Source: Candidimonas sp. (GTDB lineage: Bacteria > Pseudomonadota > Gammaproteobacteria > Burkholderiales > Burkholderiaceae_B). From it: 46,338 nt of DNA. A program made the position numbers and the translations under genes. Position 1 is the first letter of the stretch; every line of letters begins with the position of its first letter. Below are positions 1 through 9,616 of this stretch, piece after piece. Under the pieces are notes generated by a model, which was not told the DNA's origin, searched no databases, and saw only the letters and a program-made list of their open reading frames with translations. The DNA is taken from contig SCRC01000081.1 of the NCBI GenBank assembly GCA_004297945.1, positions 1 through 46,338 on the forward strand, read 5' to 3'.

Positions 1-64
1 GGGTGGGTACCGATCCGGTCCGTCCAGCGGTCGTGGCGCGTCGCGCCCCGACTGCCCGGGTCTG

Positions 65-169
65 CCTCGTCCAGGCGGGCGTCGGGCGAACTCACTACGC
101 CTCGCAAAAAGCGCGAGGCTTCGTTCAGACAGCGCCCGACGACAGCCCCCGCCTTCCCTTCGTCAGCAC
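65..169 (+). repeat. Inverted repeat copy 1 (Alcaligenaceae-style intergenic repeat)
   Basis: The left end (CCTCGTCCAGGCGGGCGTCG) and the right end (GCCTTCCCTTCGTCAGCA) recur as the reverse complement at 419-500. The middle differs: this copy holds a small hairpin GCCTCGC-AAAAA-GCGCGAGGC, whereas the other has a TTTGAGCGCAGCGAGTTT-type centre. Conserved ends with a variable centre suggest a dispersed intergenic repeat rather than a chance match. Confidence 0.6.
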
Positions 170-372
170 CCGGCGCTGGCCGAATGACCGGACGGTACCC
201 ACCCCTCGCCCTGCGGCTGCGATGATGACGTGCAACGGGGGATGTGACGGCCGGCGGGTGTTGGGTCGATGGCGGTGTCGGCGCCGGTCTAATATTGACC
301 CACCGCCGATCCAATATTGCCCCAGGGCGGGCTGCGGGCAAGTGAGCGAGTTCCAGGCATGCCGTGACGCGA

Positions 373-552
373 GCCGTCTATGGGGGCGGGGCCGGGCCGG
401 CGTAAGGCGTGCTCCGGATGCTGACGAAGGGAAGGCGGGGGGGTGTCGTCGGGCCTTGTTTGAGCGCAGCGAGTTTGGCCCGACGCCCGCCTGGACGAGG
501 CCGATCCGGATCAAGCACGCCGTGCCGGCTCTGCTCAGCTCCCATAGACGGC
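373..552. repeat. Long imperfect palindrome with terminal GCCGTCTATGGG / CCCATAGACGGC
   Basis: The outer 12 bp are perfect reverse complements. Inside them the arms stay partly complementary (GGCGTGCT...CCGGAT against ATCCGGAT...AGCACGCC, then GTCGTCGGGCC against GGCCCGACG), with an apex near TTGTTTGAGCGCAGCGAG. The element contains repeat copy 2. A transcript could fold into one long hairpin. No coding content is seen. Confidence 0.5.
419..500 (-). repeat. Inverted repeat copy 2
   Basis: This is the reverse-complement partner of the copy at 65-169, separated from it by about 250 bp. TGCTGACGAAGGGAAGGC at its left matches the right end of copy 1, and CGACGCCCGCCTGGACGAGG matches the left end of copy 1. 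Confidence 0.6.
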
Positions 553-634
553 GTCTTCAGAGACCAAAACATCCCATCCCGTATACAGGTTGGCCAAAAA
601 TGCTCTAACGGTTGCGGTATTTATAGAACGCCGA

Positions 635-659
635 TGCCACCCACAAGGGGTGGCACTAC
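635..659 (-). repeat. REP copy 1 (GTAG-headed palindrome)
   Basis: On the minus strand this reads GTAG followed by a perfect 8-bp hairpin TGCCACCC-CTTGT-GGGTGGCA. It starts about 20 nt past the rplQ stop codon. It belongs to the family described at 1191, 28901, 29031, 42803 and 42982; this copy has changed stem bases but kept the GTAG head and CTTGT loop. Confidence 0.75.
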
Positions 660-678
660 GACACTACAGAAGCCCGAT

Positions 679-1065
679 TTATTCGGCGTCGTCGGCTTCG
701 ACGACTTCGGGACGGTCGACCAGCTCCATGAACGCCATGGGTGCGTTATCGCCCTGACGAAAGCCCATCTTCAGTACACGAGTGTAGCCACCGTTGCGTT
801 CTTTGTAGCGCGGGCCGATTTCGGCGAAAAGCTTGACCACCGCGTCGCGATCGCGCAAGCGTGCAAACGCCAGACGCTTATTGGCCAAGGTAGGCTCTTT
901 GCCCATCGTAATAAGCGGTTCGACCACGCGGCGCAATTCCTTGGCCTTGGGCAAAGTCGTTTTAATGGCTTCGTGCGTAAGCAGCGACACTGCCATATTG
1001 CGGAACATAGCCAAACGATGGCTGCTGGTACGATTTAATTTACGTAGACCACTGCGATGACGCAT
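679..1065 (-). CDS. rplQ: 50S ribosomal protein L17
   Basis: L17 of the large ribosomal subunit, 128 aa, near the tunnel exit region. The N-terminus [17 protein letters not shown] is the hallmark of the family, and [20 protein letters not shown] is the usual conserved C-terminal part. It is the last gene of the alpha operon (rpsM-rpsK-rpsD-rpoA-rplQ), which is its normal place in bacteria. The gap to rpoA is unusually wide because it contains a REP palindrome. The short acidic tail after ELVDRPEV is typical of betaproteobacterial versions. Confidence 0.98.
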   Translation of the reverse strand: MRHRSGLRKLNRTSSHRLAMFRNMAVSLLTHEAIKTTLPKAKELRRVVEPLITMGKEPTLANKRLAFARLRDRDAVVKLFAEIGPRYKERNGGYTRVLKMGFRQGDNAPMAFMELVDRPEVVEADDAE

Positions 1066-1190
1066 GATGTTTTCCTTTGAATCGAGTTAACGGTTTGACC
1101 CGTCTAATTAACCGGCTCTTCTATCAGCAATGCTGCGGGCCGGGTGGTGAGAAGGCATTGACATATTAGGGTCGCAGCCTCATTTTTCGT

Positions 1191-1217
1191 TGGCAGCCAC
1201 AAGGGCTCTGCCCCTAC
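1191..1217 (-). repeat. REP copy 2, between rpoA and rplQ
   Basis: On the minus strand this is GTAG, then GGGCAGAGCC-CTTGT-GGCTGCC, with a 2-nt bulge compared with the other copies. It begins 3 nt after the rpoA stop codon, inside the alpha operon. A stable hairpin there could protect the upstream mRNA from 3' exonucleases or lower rplQ expression relative to rpoA; that role is inference. Confidence 0.72.
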
Positions 1218-1220
1218 AGT

Positions 1221-2207
1221 TTACGGGCGTTCAAGACCCAGAGGAGGCCAGTTATCCAGTTTCATGCCTAAAGTAAGACCGCGCGCAGCAAGCACTTCCT
1301 TGATTTCGTTCAAGGACTTGCGGCCCAGATTAGGGGTCTTGAGCAATTCGTTTTCGGTACGCTGAATCAGGTCGCCGATGTAATAGATGTTTTCGGCCTT
1401 CAGGCAATTGGCCGAACGTACAGTCAGTTCCAGATCGTCGACCGGGCGCAACAGCACCGGATCGATCTGCGGCGTGCCGCGGGAAGGTGCCTCGTAAGAG
1501 TCGCCAGCACCTTCAAGCGCCGCAAAGACCGAGATCTGATCCATCAAGAGGCGAGCCGATTGACGCACCGCCTCTTCGGGCGAGACCACGCCGTTGGTGT
1601 AGATATCGAGCACCAGCTTATCGAGGTCGGTGCGCTGCTCAACGCGAGCGCTCTCGACCGCATAGCTGACCCGACGAACCGGGCTGTACGACGCGTCAAG
1701 CACGATCCGGCCTATGGTATGGGTGCGGTCATCGATCAGGGCGCGCACATTGCCCGGCACATAGCCGCGGCCTTGTTCAACCTTGATCTGCATTTCCAGT
1801 TTGCCAGCATCGGTCAGCGTCGCAATGACGTGATCGGGATTGATGATTTCCACATCGTGCGGCAATTCGATATCGCTGGCCAGAACAACGCCGTCGCCTT
1901 GCTTACGCAAGACCAGCGTCACTTCTTCGCGATTATGCAGCTTGAACACCACCCCTTTCAGATTCAGGAGGATGTCGACGACATCTTCGCGCACACCCGC
2001 CAAGGTGGAGTACTCGTGCACCACGCCAGTGATCTGAACCTCGGTAGGCGCGTAACCCGTCATGGACGAGAGCAAAATGCGGCGCAGGGCGTTGCCCAGC
2101 GTATGACCATAGCCGCGTTCGAAGGGCTCCATCACAACCTTGGCGTGATTTTTGCCTACGGGAACCACTTCGATCGAACGGGGCTTTAAAAAACCTTGAG
2201 ACGACAT
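1221..2207 (-). CDS. rpoA: RNA polymerase subunit alpha
   Basis: Alpha subunit of RNA polymerase, 328 aa. The N-terminal domain (about 1-235) dimerises and nucleates assembly; [20 protein letters not shown] is the family signature. After a linker, the C-terminal domain (about 250-328) binds UP elements and activators; [18 protein letters not shown] and [17 protein letters not shown] contain the DNA-contacting helices. Length matches other betaproteobacterial alphas. It lies in the normal order rpsD-rpoA-rplQ, with about 155 bp on either side, wider than usual within this operon. Confidence 0.99.
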   Translation of the reverse strand: MSSQGFLKPRSIEVVPVGKNHAKVVMEPFERGYGHTLGNALRRILLSSMTGYAPTEVQITGVVHEYSTLAGVREDVVDILLNLKGVVFKLHNREEVTLVLRKQGDGVVLASDIELPHDVEIINPDHVIATLTDAGKLEMQIKVEQGRGYVPGNVRALIDDRTHTIGRIVLDASYSPVRRVSYAVESARVEQRTDLDKLVLDIYTNGVVSPEEAVRQSARLLMDQISVFAALEGAGDSYEAPSRGTPQIDPVLLRPVDDLELTVRSANCLKAENIYYIGDLIQRTENELLKTPNLGRKSLNEIKEVLAARGLTLGMKLDNWPPLGLERP

Positions 2208-2295
2208 GACTTGTTATTCCTTTTCAATACCCTCGGCTCGTTACACCGATAAGGCTGACGGACAAGCCGGACAGACCGGCCAATGACATCGCAAA

Positions 2296-2327
2296 GCCCA
2301 CTTCTCAGCCTATGCGGAAAAGTGGGC
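2296..2327 (-). promoter_or_regulatory. Hairpin in the rpsD-rpoA spacer
   Basis: On the minus strand GCCCACTT and AAGTGGGC form a perfect 8-bp stem with a 16-nt loop, in the 157-bp gap between rpsD and rpoA. It is followed by only three U residues, so it is a weak terminator at best. It may be an attenuator or mRNA processing site that sets rpoA level; the role is inferred. Confidence 0.4.
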
Positions 2328-2364
2328 CTGTCGCGAAATACTGCTGTGCTTCTTGAGTTAACAA

Positions 2365-2988
2365 TTAGCGGGAATACAGCTCGACGACCATCGACTCGTT
2401 AATGTCGCGAGCAACATCGGCGCGATCAGGCGCTTGCTTGAAGGTGCCGGTCAATTTACCCGAATCCACTTCCACCCATTGGGGCAGCCCCTGGCCGTTG
2501 GCCAGATCAAGCGATTCGCGGATGCGAAGCTGCGCTTTGGCCTTCTCGCGAATAGCGACCACATCGCCCGACTTGACGATAATGGACGCGATATCGGCGG
2601 TTTTGCCGTTGAGCTCGACAGCACGGTGATTCACCAGCTGGCGCGCTTCAGCGCGGGTCGAACCAAAGCCCATGCGATATACGACATTGTCCAGACGCGA
2701 TTCCAGCAGTTGAATCAGGGTCTCGCCCGTGTTGCCACGGCGACGCTCTGCTTCTTGAAAATACCGGCGGAATTGCTTTTCGAGTACGCCATACATGCGT
2801 TTGAGCTTTTGCTTTTCACGCAGCTGCAAACCGTAGTCCGACGTGCGCGCACCAGATGTGCGGCCGTGCTGACCGGGTTTGGACTCGATCTTGCATTTCG
2901 AGTCGAGCGAGCGACGCGCGCTCTTCAAAAATAGATCGGTGCCCTCGCGGCGCGAGAGCTTGCATTTAGGTCCAATATAACGTGCCAA
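2365..2988 (-). CDS. rpsD: 30S ribosomal protein S4
   Basis: S4, 207 aa, a primary 16S rRNA binder that starts assembly of the 30S body and, in gammaproteobacteria, represses the alpha operon. The N-terminus [17 protein letters not shown] and the S4 RNA-binding domain (about 98-160; [23 protein letters not shown]) are clear. The start chosen is TTG, preceded by AAGGGGA at good spacing and directly followed by the conserved ARYIGP. The upstream ATG would add 14 unconserved residues and overlap the end of rpsK. There is no CxxC zinc motif at the N-terminus, so this is the zinc-free form. Confidence 0.97.
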   Translation of the reverse strand: MARYIGPKCKLSRREGTDLFLKSARRSLDSKCKIESKPGQHGRTSGARTSDYGLQLREKQKLKRMYGVLEKQFRRYFQEAERRRGNTGETLIQLLESRLDNVVYRMGFGSTRAEARQLVNHRAVELNGKTADIASIIVKSGDVVAIREKAKAQLRIRESLDLANGQGLPQWVEVDSGKLTGTFKQAPDRADVARDINESMVVELYSR

Positions 2989-2999
2989 GATGCTTCCCC

Positions 3000-3401
3000 T
3001 TAGATGCGACGGCGTTTGGGTGGGCGGCAACCGTTATGCGGTACCGGTGTGATGTCGGAAATGCTGGAAATTTTGATCCCCAAGGCATTCAACGCGCGCA
3101 CAGACGATTCACGGCCAGGGCCAGGGCCCTTGATGCGAACTTCAAGCGTCTTGATGCCGTATTCCAGAGCTACCCGGCCGGCAGACTCGGCCGCCACCTG
3201 CGCAGCGAAAGGCGTGGACTTGCGCGAGCCTTTGAAACCCGCACCGCCCGAAGTGGCCCAGGACAACGCATTGCCCTGACGATCGGTAATGGTGATGATC
3301 GTATTGTTGAAGGACGCGTGAACGTGAGCAATACCGTCCGAAACGCTCTTCTTGACTTTTTTGCGTACGCGGGTTGCGCCGCTGGTGGAAGCTTTCGCCA
3401 T
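3000..3401 (-). CDS. rpsK: 30S ribosomal protein S11
   Basis: S11, 133 aa, on the 30S platform, contacting 16S rRNA near the E-site mRNA. Family hallmarks are [20 protein letters not shown] and the C-terminal [18 protein letters not shown]. The Ala/Lys-rich N-terminus ([18 protein letters not shown]) is usual for betaproteobacteria. It sits 14 bp after rpsM and 11 bp before rpsD. Confidence 0.98.
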   Translation of the reverse strand: MAKASTSGATRVRKKVKKSVSDGIAHVHASFNNTIITITDRQGNALSWATSGGAGFKGSRKSTPFAAQVAAESAGRVALEYGIKTLEVRIKGPGPGRESSVRALNALGIKISSISDITPVPHNGCRPPKRRRI

Positions 3402-3415
3402 CTTCTATTCCTCGA

Positions 3416-3781
3416 TTATTTCTTCAGGGACGCTGCGGCGCGACGCGGACCTTTACGGGTACGCGCGTTGGTGCGAGTCCGCTGGCCACGCACTGGCAGG
3501 CCACGTTTGTGGCGCATGCCGCGATAAGTTCCCAGGTCGATCAAACGTTTGATCGACAGTTGCACTTCACGACGCAAATCACCTTCAACCGTGAACACGC
3601 CTACATGTTCACGAATACGCTCGAGCTCGGTATCGGTGAGGTCTTTGACCTTCTTGGATACGGCGATCCCCGACGCTTCGCAAATTTTGCGGGCGCGAGC
3701 GCGACCAATGCCAAAAATGGCGGTAAGTCCGATTTCGGCGTGTTGATGCGGCGGAATGTTAATGCCAGCAATACGGGCCAT
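3416..3781 (-). CDS. rpsM: 30S ribosomal protein S13
   Basis: S13, 121 aa, in the 30S head, where it bridges to the 50S subunit and touches P-site t[33 protein letters not shown] is replaced in function by the shorter motif [19 protein letters not shown] at the N-terminus, and the C-terminal [20 protein letters not shown] is the universal signature. It is the first gene of the alpha operon proper, after rpmJ. Confidence 0.98.
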   Translation of the reverse strand: MARIAGINIPPHQHAEIGLTAIFGIGRARARKICEASGIAVSKKVKDLTDTELERIREHVGVFTVEGDLRREVQLSIKRLIDLGTYRGMRHKRGLPVRGQRTRTNARTRKGPRRAAASLKK

Positions 3782-3817
3782 GACTGTTCCTTGTTAAATC
3801 CGTTACGTTTCGGCCGT

Positions 3818-3931
3818 TTAGCCTTGACGCTGCTTGTGACGTGGGTCGGTGCAAATGACACGCACCACGCCGTGACGTTTAATGATTTTGCAGTTGCGGC
3901 AGATCCGCTTTACTGATGCCATTACCTTCAT
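3818..3931 (-). CDS. rpmJ: 50S ribosomal protein L36 (zinc-binding form)
   Basis: L36, 37 aa, a small protein of the large subunit. The sequence keeps the zinc ribbon C11-x2-C14-x12-C27-x4-H32 (RICRNCK ... VICTDPRH), so this is the zinc-containing C+ form. It is the smallest gene in the window. The start is the ATG giving [15 protein letters not shown]; a longer frame that continues upstream overlaps infA and is not conserved. A second in-frame ATG three codons later (MASVKRI) is also possible. Confidence 0.95.
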   Translation of the reverse strand: MKVMASVKRICRNCKIIKRHGVVRVICTDPRHKQRQG

Positions 3932-3962
3932 GGTTGACTCCTGGTTTCCTGTAGCCGATCGC

Positions 3963-4181
3963 TTATTTAGAGCGGAATACAATTCTGGCGCGTGACAAAT
4001 CATAGGGAGTGAGTTCCACCGTGACCTTGTCACCCGGCAAAATCCGGATGTAATGCATACGCATCTTGCCCGAAATGTGGCCCAGCACTACATGGCCGTT
4101 TTCAAGCTTGACACGAAAAGTTGCGTTGGGGAGGTTTTCGATGACCTCACCTTGCATTTGTATAACGTCGTCTTTTGCCAT
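3963..4181 (-). CDS. infA: Translation initiation factor IF-1
   Basis: IF-1, 72 aa, a single S1/OB-fold domain that occupies the ribosomal A site during initiation together with IF-2 and IF-3. [19 protein letters not shown] and [18 protein letters not shown] are the conserved ends. It lies between secY (10 bp upstream) and rpmJ, the normal betaproteobacterial arrangement. Confidence 0.98.
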   Translation of the reverse strand: MAKDDVIQMQGEVIENLPNATFRVKLENGHVVLGHISGKMRMHYIRILPGDKVTVELTPYDLSRARIVFRSK

Positions 4182-4191
4182 TGTTCCTTCT

Positions 4192-5520
4192 TTACCGCAT
4201 TGGCAGTCCCGCGCCTTTGAAGTTAGCCTTCTTCAGGAGCGAGTCATATTGGTGAGACATCATGTAGGCTTGGGCCTGCGCCATGAAGTCCATGGTCACC
4301 ACCACAATAATCAGTAAAGAGGTGCCTCCGAAATAAAATGGTACGTTCCAGCGTGCTTGCATCAGTTCAGGCAACAGAGATACCAGGGTAAGATAAACTG
4401 CACCGGCCAGTGTCAAGCGCATCAGTATTTTGTCGATATACCGCGAGGTTTGCAGGCCCGGACGTATGCCCGGAACAAACGCGCCGCTCTTTTTCAGGTT
4501 ATCTGCCGTTTCGCGGCTATTGAACACCAGCGCCGTATAGAAAAAGCAAAAGAAAATGATCAAACCCGAATACAAGGTAATGTACAGCGGCTGTCCCGGC
4601 GTAATCGCCGCAGCCAGATCGCCCAGCCAGCGCATATGCGGGTTGGCGGAAAACCAGCTGGTAATCGTCGCGGGCAGCAAGATGATCGACGAGGCAAAAA
4701 TAGGCGGGATAACCCCCGACATATTCAGCTTCAGTGGCAAATGCGAGCTTTGACCACCGTAAATCTTGTTGCCGACCTGACGCTTGGCGTAATTGACCGT
4801 AATGCGCCGCTGGCCGCTTTCGACAAATACCACGAAATACGTAACGGCTATGACCACCAGCAGAATGAAGAGCGCCGACAAGACCGACATCGCATCGGTA
4901 CGCACCAGATCGAGCAGGCCCGTCAGCGCGTTGGGCAAGCCAGCCACAATACCCGCAAAAATCAGGATCGAAATACCATTGCCCAGGCCGCGCTCTGTAA
5001 TCTGCTCGCCCACCCACATAAGGAACATGGTGCCCGTCACCAGCGTAACCACCGTGGTGAAGCGGAACATCATGCCGGGGTCGATAACCAAGCCAGGCTG
5101 CGACTCAAGCGCCACCGAAATGCCAACCGCCTGAACCAACGCCAGAAATACCGTGCCGTAGCGCGTGTATTGCGTAATTTTGCGTTGACCCGACTGACCT
5201 TCTTTTTTGATCGCCTCGAGCGTAGGCACCACCACCGCCATCAACTGCATGATAATCGCAGCCGAGATGTAGGGCATGATCCCCAGGGCGAACACCGAAA
5301 AACGCGCGAGCGCACCACCCGAAAACATGTTGAACAAGCCCAGGATGCCGCTCTGGTTATGTTGAAACAGTTCAGCGAGCGAATCGGGGTTGATGCCCGG
5401 CACCGGAACATGCGTTCCCAAACGATAGACGACCAGGGCCAGCACAAGGAACACCACACGGCGTTTGAGATCGCCGTATCCGGAACCCGATTTACTGTTC
5501 TGTGCCTGCGCTTTAGCCAC
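4192..5520 (-). CDS. secY: Protein translocase channel subunit SecY
   Basis: Inner-membrane pore of the SecYEG translocon, 442 aa, with the expected ten hydrophobic helices. Conserved elements include [13 protein letters not shown] near helix 1, the plug-side stretch [20 protein letters not shown], and the SecA-contacting cytosolic loop [13 protein letters not shown]. The start is GTG ([12 protein letters not shown]), preceded by AAGAGGGG; no better ATG exists upstream. It lies 11 bp after rplO, as in the standard spc operon, so it is co-expressed with ribosomal proteins. Confidence 0.98.
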   Translation of the reverse strand: MAKAQAQNSKSGSGYGDLKRRVVFLVLALVVYRLGTHVPVPGINPDSLAELFQHNQSGILGLFNMFSGGALARFSVFALGIMPYISAAIIMQLMAVVVPTLEAIKKEGQSGQRKITQYTRYGTVFLALVQAVGISVALESQPGLVIDPGMMFRFTTVVTLVTGTMFLMWVGEQITERGLGNGISILIFAGIVAGLPNALTGLLDLVRTDAMSVLSALFILLVVIAVTYFVVFVESGQRRITVNYAKRQVGNKIYGGQSSHLPLKLNMSGVIPPIFASSIILLPATITSWFSANPHMRWLGDLAAAITPGQPLYITLYSGLIIFFCFFYTALVFNSRETADNLKKSGAFVPGIRPGLQTSRYIDKILMRLTLAGAVYLTLVSLLPELMQARWNVPFYFGGTSLLIIVVVTMDFMAQAQAYMMSHQYDSLLKKANFKGAGLPMR

Positions 5521-5531
5521 CGTAACCCCTC

Positions 5532-5972
5532 TTAGGCCAACGAGCCGCCAGCGGCTTCGATGACTGCGCGAGCACCCGCAGTTGCCGTCAGGCCCCTGAG
5601 AGTGACTTTACGCGACAACTCGCCCGCCTTGATGACTTTGGCATAACGCACGCTGTGACCGACCAGGCCAGCCTGCTTGAGCACTTGAACGTCGACTTCG
5701 TCGACGGGCAGGCGTTGCAGATCGGACAGGCGAACTTGAGCAGACAAGTGTCGCCCCATCGGAGTGAAGCCACGCTTGGGCAAACGACGTTGCAAAGGCA
5801 TTTGACCGCCCTCGAAACCGACTTTATGAAAGCCGCCGGTACGCGATTTCTGGCCTTTATGACCACGGCCGGCGGTTTTACCCAGGCCGGAGCCTATGCC
5901 GCGGCCTACACGGCGCTTGGCGTGCTTGCTGCCAGCGGCAGGTTGCAACGTATTGAGTTGAGTTTCTGACAT
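5532..5972 (-). CDS. rplO: 50S ribosomal protein L15
   Basis: L15, 146 aa, a late-assembling 23S rRNA binder. The glycine/arginine-rich N-terminal extension ([23 protein letters not shown]) and the globular C-terminal half ending in [12 protein letters not shown] are typical. It sits between rpmD and secY, 11 bp from each neighbour. Confidence 0.98.
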   Translation of the reverse strand: MSETQLNTLQPAAGSKHAKRRVGRGIGSGLGKTAGRGHKGQKSRTGGFHKVGFEGGQMPLQRRLPKRGFTPMGRHLSAQVRLSDLQRLPVDEVDVQVLKQAGLVGHSVRYAKVIKAGELSRKVTLRGLTATAGARAVIEAAGGSLA

Positions 5973-5983
5973 CCCGATTCCTT

Positions 5984-6169
5984 TTAGGCTTCCGAAACGG
6001 TGACGAGGTAATCCACTTTGCGGATCATCCCACGCACCTCGGGCGTATCGACCAACACGCGGCTGCTATTGACTTTGCCCAGACCCAGACCGCGGACTGT
6101 GTCGCGATGGGACTGCTTGGTGCCAATAACAGAGCGCACGAGGGTTACTTTAATTTGCTTTTGCGCCAT
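5984..6169 (-). CDS. rpmD: 50S ribosomal protein L30
   Basis: L30, 61 aa, a small alpha-beta protein of the large subunit. [20 protein letters not shown] and [19 protein letters not shown] are the conserved motifs. It lies 3 bp after rpsE, so translational coupling is likely. Confidence 0.97.
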   Translation of the reverse strand: MAQKQIKVTLVRSVIGTKQSHRDTVRGLGLGKVNSSRVLVDTPEVRGMIRKVDYLVTVSEA

Positions 6170-6172
6170 GAC

Positions 6173-6694
6173 TTACCCCAGTATTTCTTCAACCGACTTG
6201 CCGCGCTTGGCAGCCACATCGGCAGGAGTCGAGCACGCACGCAAGCCATTGAGCGTTGCGCGAACCATGTTGTAAGGATTGCTCGAACCCAGGCTCTTGG
6301 CCACCACGTTGCGCACGCCCATTACCTCGAAGATTGCGCGCATCGGGCCGCCGGCAATAACACCAGTGCCCTCGGCCGCAGGCTGGATCAAGACCTTTGA
6401 AGCGCCATGCTTGCCCGTAACCGTGTGATGCAAGGTGCCGTTTTTAAGAGCCACCTTGAGCAAGCCGCGTCGTGCCTGTTCCATTGCTTTTTGAACAGCA
6501 ACGGGCACTTCACGAGCTTTACCTTTGCCCATGCCGATACGGCCATCGCCATCGCCCACCACGGTCAACGCGGCAAAGCTCATGGTGCGACCGCCCTTGA
6601 CCACTTTGCTGACGCGGTTGACCGCAATCATTTTTTCACGCAAGCCGTCGTCGCTTTCTTTCTCGGCGGCGTATTTGCCTTGTGCTTTAGCCAT
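6173..6694 (-). CDS. rpsE: 30S ribosomal protein S5
   Basis: S5, 173 aa, at the mRNA entry channel; it affects decoding fidelity and, through residues near its loop, spectinomycin binding. The N-terminal double-stranded RNA-binding domain ([18 protein letters not shown]) and the C-terminal S5 domain ([20 protein letters not shown]) are clear. The length is close to the family norm. It is 15 bp downstream of rplR. Confidence 0.98.
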   Translation of the reverse strand: MAKAQGKYAAEKESDDGLREKMIAVNRVSKVVKGGRTMSFAALTVVGDGDGRIGMGKGKAREVPVAVQKAMEQARRGLLKVALKNGTLHHTVTGKHGASKVLIQPAAEGTGVIAGGPMRAIFEVMGVRNVVAKSLGSSNPYNMVRATLNGLRACSTPADVAAKRGKSVEEILG

Positions 6695-6709
6695 TTGACA
6701 ATTCCTTGC

Positions 6710-7075
6710 TTAGAACTTCAGGCCGGCTTCACGCGCGGCGTCGGCCAGCGCTTTTACGCGGCCATGATAACGGAAGCCCGAGCGGTCAAAGGCAACCAGT
6801 TCGATACCGGCCGCTTTTGCCTTTTCGGCTACGCGCTTGCCCACCAGACCGGCGGCGGCGCTGTTGCCGCCGCTGGCTTTCTTGCTGGCGAGTTCTTTGC
6901 GAACTTCGGGCTCGAGCGTCGAAGCGCTGACGAGCACGCGGTCGCCTTCGGGCGAGATAATATTGGCGTATATGTGCAGATTCGAGCGGAAAACCGAGAG
7001 GCGATGTACACGCAACTCGTGGATTTTCCGGCGGGTCGGTACTGCACGACGCAAACGGGATACTTTTTTGTCCAT
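6710..7075 (-). CDS. rplR: 50S ribosomal protein L18
   Basis: L18, 121 aa, binds 5S rRNA with L5 and L25 in the central protuberance. [20 protein letters not shown] at the N-terminus and [20 protein letters not shown] at the C-terminus are the usual family blocks. It follows rplF by 21 bp. Confidence 0.98.
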   Translation of the reverse strand: MDKKVSRLRRAVPTRRKIHELRVHRLSVFRSNLHIYANIISPEGDRVLVSASTLEPEVRKELASKKASGGNSAAAGLVGKRVAEKAKAAGIELVAFDRSGFRYHGRVKALADAAREAGLKF

Positions 7076-7096
7076 GATTCGTCCTTGTCCGCGCGC

Positions 7097-7630
7097 TTAT
7101 TTCTTCTTGGTTTCTTTGATGACAACGTGTTCGTCCGCATACCGTATGCCTTTGCCTTTATAGGGCTCGGGCGAGCGATAGGCGCGGATTTCGGCGGCCA
7201 CCTGACCAACAACCTGCTTGTCCGAACCCTTGATCACAATTTCGGTCTGGGTCGGGCACTCTATCTTGACGCCAACAGGCGCCTTGTGCATGATGTCGTG
7301 AGAAAAACCAAGTTGCAACTTGAGCGAATCGCCCTGAACCTGGGCGCGATAGCCCACGCCAACCAGAGTCAATTTACGCTCGAAGCCTTTGCTGACGCCG
7401 GCAACCATATTGTTGACCAGCGCGCGCACGGTTCCCGACATGGCTTTCGCATGACGAGTTTCGTTAGTAACAACAAACGTCAGTTGATTGTCTTCAAGCT
7501 TGACGTCGACGTCGCCCGTCAGCGCTTGGGTCAGGGTTCCCAAAGGGCCCTTGACCGTAATTTGGTTTGCGTTGATCGCCGCTTCGATGCCTTTAGGCAC
7601 GGCGACCGGATATTTTGCAATGCGTGACAT
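7097..7630 (-). CDS. rplF: 50S ribosomal protein L6
   Basis: L6, 177 aa, near the sarcin-ricin loop and factor-binding site. It is built from two related domains; the second carries the signature [12 protein letters not shown] near the C-terminus. The start chosen gives [14 protein letters not shown] with GGAGACTC just upstream. A 16-residue upstream extension runs back over the end of rpsH and is rejected. Confidence 0.97.
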   Translation of the reverse strand: MSRIAKYPVAVPKGIEAAINANQITVKGPLGTLTQALTGDVDVKLEDNQLTFVVTNETRHAKAMSGTVRALVNNMVAGVSKGFERKLTLVGVGYRAQVQGDSLKLQLGFSHDIMHKAPVGVKIECPTQTEIVIKGSDKQVVGQVAAEIRAYRSPEPYKGKGIRYADEHVVIKETKKK

Positions 7631-7640
7631 GTGAGTCTCC

Positions 7641-8036
7641 TTATGCCACGTAGCACAACACTTCGCCGCCCACGCCATCAGCGCGAGCCTTGCGATCGGT
7701 CATGACACCGCGCGACGTCGATACGATAGCCACGCCCAAGCCGTTCATGACCGGAGGAATGGACGTACGACCTTTGTAGATACGTAATCCGGGGCGTGAA
7801 ACACGCTCGATATGTTCAATGACCGGACGCCCGGCGTAGTACTTCAGCAAGATCTCGAGGACAGGCTTGACCTTGTCGCCGACGATCTGGAAGCTGTCGA
7901 TATAGCCTTCATCTTTCAGCACAGCGGCAATAGCCACTTTAAGCTTCGAGGAGGGCATGCTGACCGACGTTTTGTTAACTTGCTGCGCATTGCGCACACG
8001 GGTCAACATGTCGGCGATGGGATCGCTCATGCTCAT
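7641..8036 (-). CDS. rpsH: 30S ribosomal protein S8
   Basis: S8, 131 aa, a central-domain 16S rRNA binder and, in E. coli, the feedback repressor of the spc operon. [14 protein letters not shown] at the N-terminus and the RNA-binding [21 protein letters not shown] near the C-terminus in shortened form ([13 protein letters not shown]) are diagnostic. Two in-frame ATG codons lie at the start (MSMSD); the first is used here. Confidence 0.97.
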   Translation of the reverse strand: MSMSDPIADMLTRVRNAQQVNKTSVSMPSSKLKVAIAAVLKDEGYIDSFQIVGDKVKPVLEILLKYYAGRPVIEHIERVSRPGLRIYKGRTSIPPVMNGLGVAIVSTSRGVMTDRKARADGVGGEVLCYVA

Positions 8037-8047
8037 GTGTAATTCTC

Positions 8048-8353
8048 CTACCAGCTGGCTTTGGTCATGCCCGGCACTTCGCCGCGCATTGCCATTTCGC
8101 GCAGTTTATGACGGGTTAAACCGAATTTGCTATAAACACCACGCGAACGGCCTGTCACCACGCAACGATTGCGTTGACGGGTCGGGTTTGCATTGCGCGG
8201 CAATTGTTGCAGTTGCAAACGGGCCTGATAACGCTCTTCGTCGGATTTCGACTGATCGCCAATAATGGCCTTGAGCGCAGCACGTTTGGCGGAGAATTTC
8301 TCTGCCAGCTTGGCGCGTTTGATGTCACGATTGATGAGTGAAAGTTTTGCCAC
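8048..8353 (-). CDS. rpsN: 30S ribosomal protein S14 (zinc-free form)
   Basis: S14, 101 aa, in the 30S head. [20 protein letters not shown] and LSRHKLRE-like [17 protein letters not shown] are family blocks. The long form without a CxxC pair means no zinc. The start is GTG ([10 protein letters not shown]), with AGGGG seven bases upstream. An ATG six bases further up is out of frame, and the longer in-frame extension runs through rplE and is not conserved. Confidence 0.96.
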   Translation of the reverse strand: MAKLSLINRDIKRAKLAEKFSAKRAALKAIIGDQSKSDEERYQARLQLQQLPRNANPTRQRNRCVVTGRSRGVYSKFGLTRHKLREMAMRGEVPGMTKASW

Positions 8354-8364
8354 GTCATCGCCCC

Positions 8365-8904
8365 TTAATTGCGAAACGGGAAGCTGAAGGCAGTCAGCAG
8401 TGCCTTGGCTTCGTCGTCGGTCTTGGCGGTGGTGGTGATGCTGATATTCATCCCACGCAACACGTCGATTTTGTCGTATTCGATTTCGGGGAAAATAATC
8501 TGCTCTTTCACCCCGACATTGTAATTGCCACGCCCATCGAACGCACGGCCCGAAATACCACGAAAGTCGCGCACACGCGGCAAAGCCACGGAGACCAGAC
8601 GATCCAGGAATTCGTACATACGTTGGCCACGCAGGGTGACCATGCAACCGATGGGGTAATCTTCGCGGATTTTAAAAGCCGCGATAGCCTTGCGCGTTTT
8701 GGTCACCACGGGCTTCTGGCCCGCGATCTTGGTCAGGTCGGACACGGCGTGTTCGATGACTTTTTTGTCTGACACCGCTGCGGACACACCCATGTTCAGG
8801 GTGATCTTGGTGATGCGAGGCACTTCCATTACGCTTTTGTAGCCGAACTTGGCCTGCAGGTCGGCCACGACCTTACTGCGATAAATCTCTTGTAAACGAG
8901 CCAT
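8365..8904 (-). CDS. rplE: 50S ribosomal protein L5
   Basis: L5, 179 aa, binds 5S rRNA and contacts P-site tRNA from the central protuberance. [20 protein letters not shown] and the C-terminal [20 protein letters not shown] are signature segments. It is 12 bp from both rplX and rpsN. Confidence 0.98.
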   Translation of the reverse strand: MARLQEIYRSKVVADLQAKFGYKSVMEVPRITKITLNMGVSAAVSDKKVIEHAVSDLTKIAGQKPVVTKTRKAIAAFKIREDYPIGCMVTLRGQRMYEFLDRLVSVALPRVRDFRGISGRAFDGRGNYNVGVKEQIIFPEIEYDKIDVLRGMNISITTTAKTDDEAKALLTAFSFPFRN

Positions 8905-8916
8905 GTTGTTCGCCCC

Positions 8917-9237
8917 TTAAACCTTGGCGCCAACGACGGCGCCGCTGGAACGGAATACACGGACATTGCGACCGTCGACGACTTTGATCCCGACCCGATC
9001 AGCTTTGCCAATTTCGGGGTTGAAAAGCGCCACGTTCGAAATATGAATAGGCATGGTCTTGTCGACGATACCGCCCTGGCTGCCCGCCATGGGATTGGGT
9101 TTGACGTGCTTTTTGACAACATTGATGCCTTCGACCAGCACGTGGTCGGCGTCAACGCGTCGCAATACGGTGCCGCGGCGTTTTTTGTCGCGGCCTGTCA
9201 GTATGACGACTTCGTCGCCTTTACGGATTTTTTCCAT
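8917..9237 (-). CDS. rplX: 50S ribosomal protein L24
   Basis: L24, 106 aa, an assembly initiator for the 50S subunit near the tunnel exit. The KOW motif is at the N-terminus ([19 protein letters not shown]), followed by [15 protein letters not shown], also a family signature. It follows rplN by 10 bp. Confidence 0.98.
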   Translation of the reverse strand: MEKIRKGDEVVILTGRDKKRRGTVLRRVDADHVLVEGINVVKKHVKPNPMAGSQGGIVDKTMPIHISNVALFNPEIGKADRVGIKVVDGRNVRVFRSSGAVVGAKV

Positions 9238-9247
9238 GATTCGCTCC

Positions 9248-9616
9248 TTACAACACTTCTGGGGCCAGGGATACGATCTTCATGAACTTCTCTGTACGCA
9301 ATTCACGCGTTACGGGTCCGAAGATGCGGGTACCGATGGGCTCCAGCTTGGCATTGAGCAACACGGCGGCATTGCCACCGAAACGAATCAGCGAGCCGTC
9401 CTTGCGGCGCACGCCGTGAGCGGTGCGAACCACTACTGCGTTGTAAATCTCGCCTTTCTTGACGCGTCCGCGGGGAGCCGCATCTTTGACAGTTACCTTG
9501 ATAATGTCACCGATGCCGGCATAACGGCGCCTGGAGCCGCCCAACACCTTGATGCACATAATTCTACGTGCGCCGGTGTTGTCGGCCACGTCTAGCGTGG
9601 TCTGCATTTGGATCAT
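9248..9616 (-). CDS. rplN: 50S ribosomal protein L14
   Basis: L14, 122 aa, a 23S rRNA binder at the subunit interface and the binding site of the silencing factor Rsf[19 protein letters not shown] and [13 protein letters not shown] are diagnostic. In most bacteria rpsQ lies immediately upstream. Here the upstream neighbour is a divergent aldehyde dehydrogenase and rpsQ is about 19.5 kb away, so rplN must begin a transcription unit of its own. Confidence 0.98.
   Translation of the reverse strand: MIQMQTTLDVADNTGARRIMCIKVLGGSRRRYAGIGDIIKVTVKDAAPRGRVKKGEIYNAVVVRTAHGVRRKDGSLIRFGGNAAVLLNAKLEPIGTRIFGPVTRELRTEKFMKIVSLAPEVL

Larger units (their letters stand above)
1..678. other. Gene-free repeat-rich region downstream of rplQ
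   Basis: No credible gene is seen here. The open frames that cross it are GC-rich, low in coding character, and change frame across the repeats. The region carries two inverted copies of a roughly 80-105 bp repeat (65-169 and 419-500), a larger imperfect palindrome around the second copy, and a REP hairpin next to the rplQ end. No U-rich intrinsic terminator is visible after rplQ on the minus strand, so the REP hairpin or Rho may end the alpha operon. Confidence 0.6.

Noticed and set aside
3..1038. Overlapping open frames in the first kilobase
   Set aside because: They cross repeats and run antisense to rplQ; composition follows GC skew rather than any protein family.
4357..5535. Long plus-strand open frame (392 codons) opposite secY
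   Set aside because: It is the antisense of secY, rich in His, Arg and Gln, with no family motif; secY on the other strand is certain.
6407..7627. Plus-strand open frame of 406 codons
   Set aside because: It lies antisense to rpsE, rplR and rplF and has no recognisable domain.
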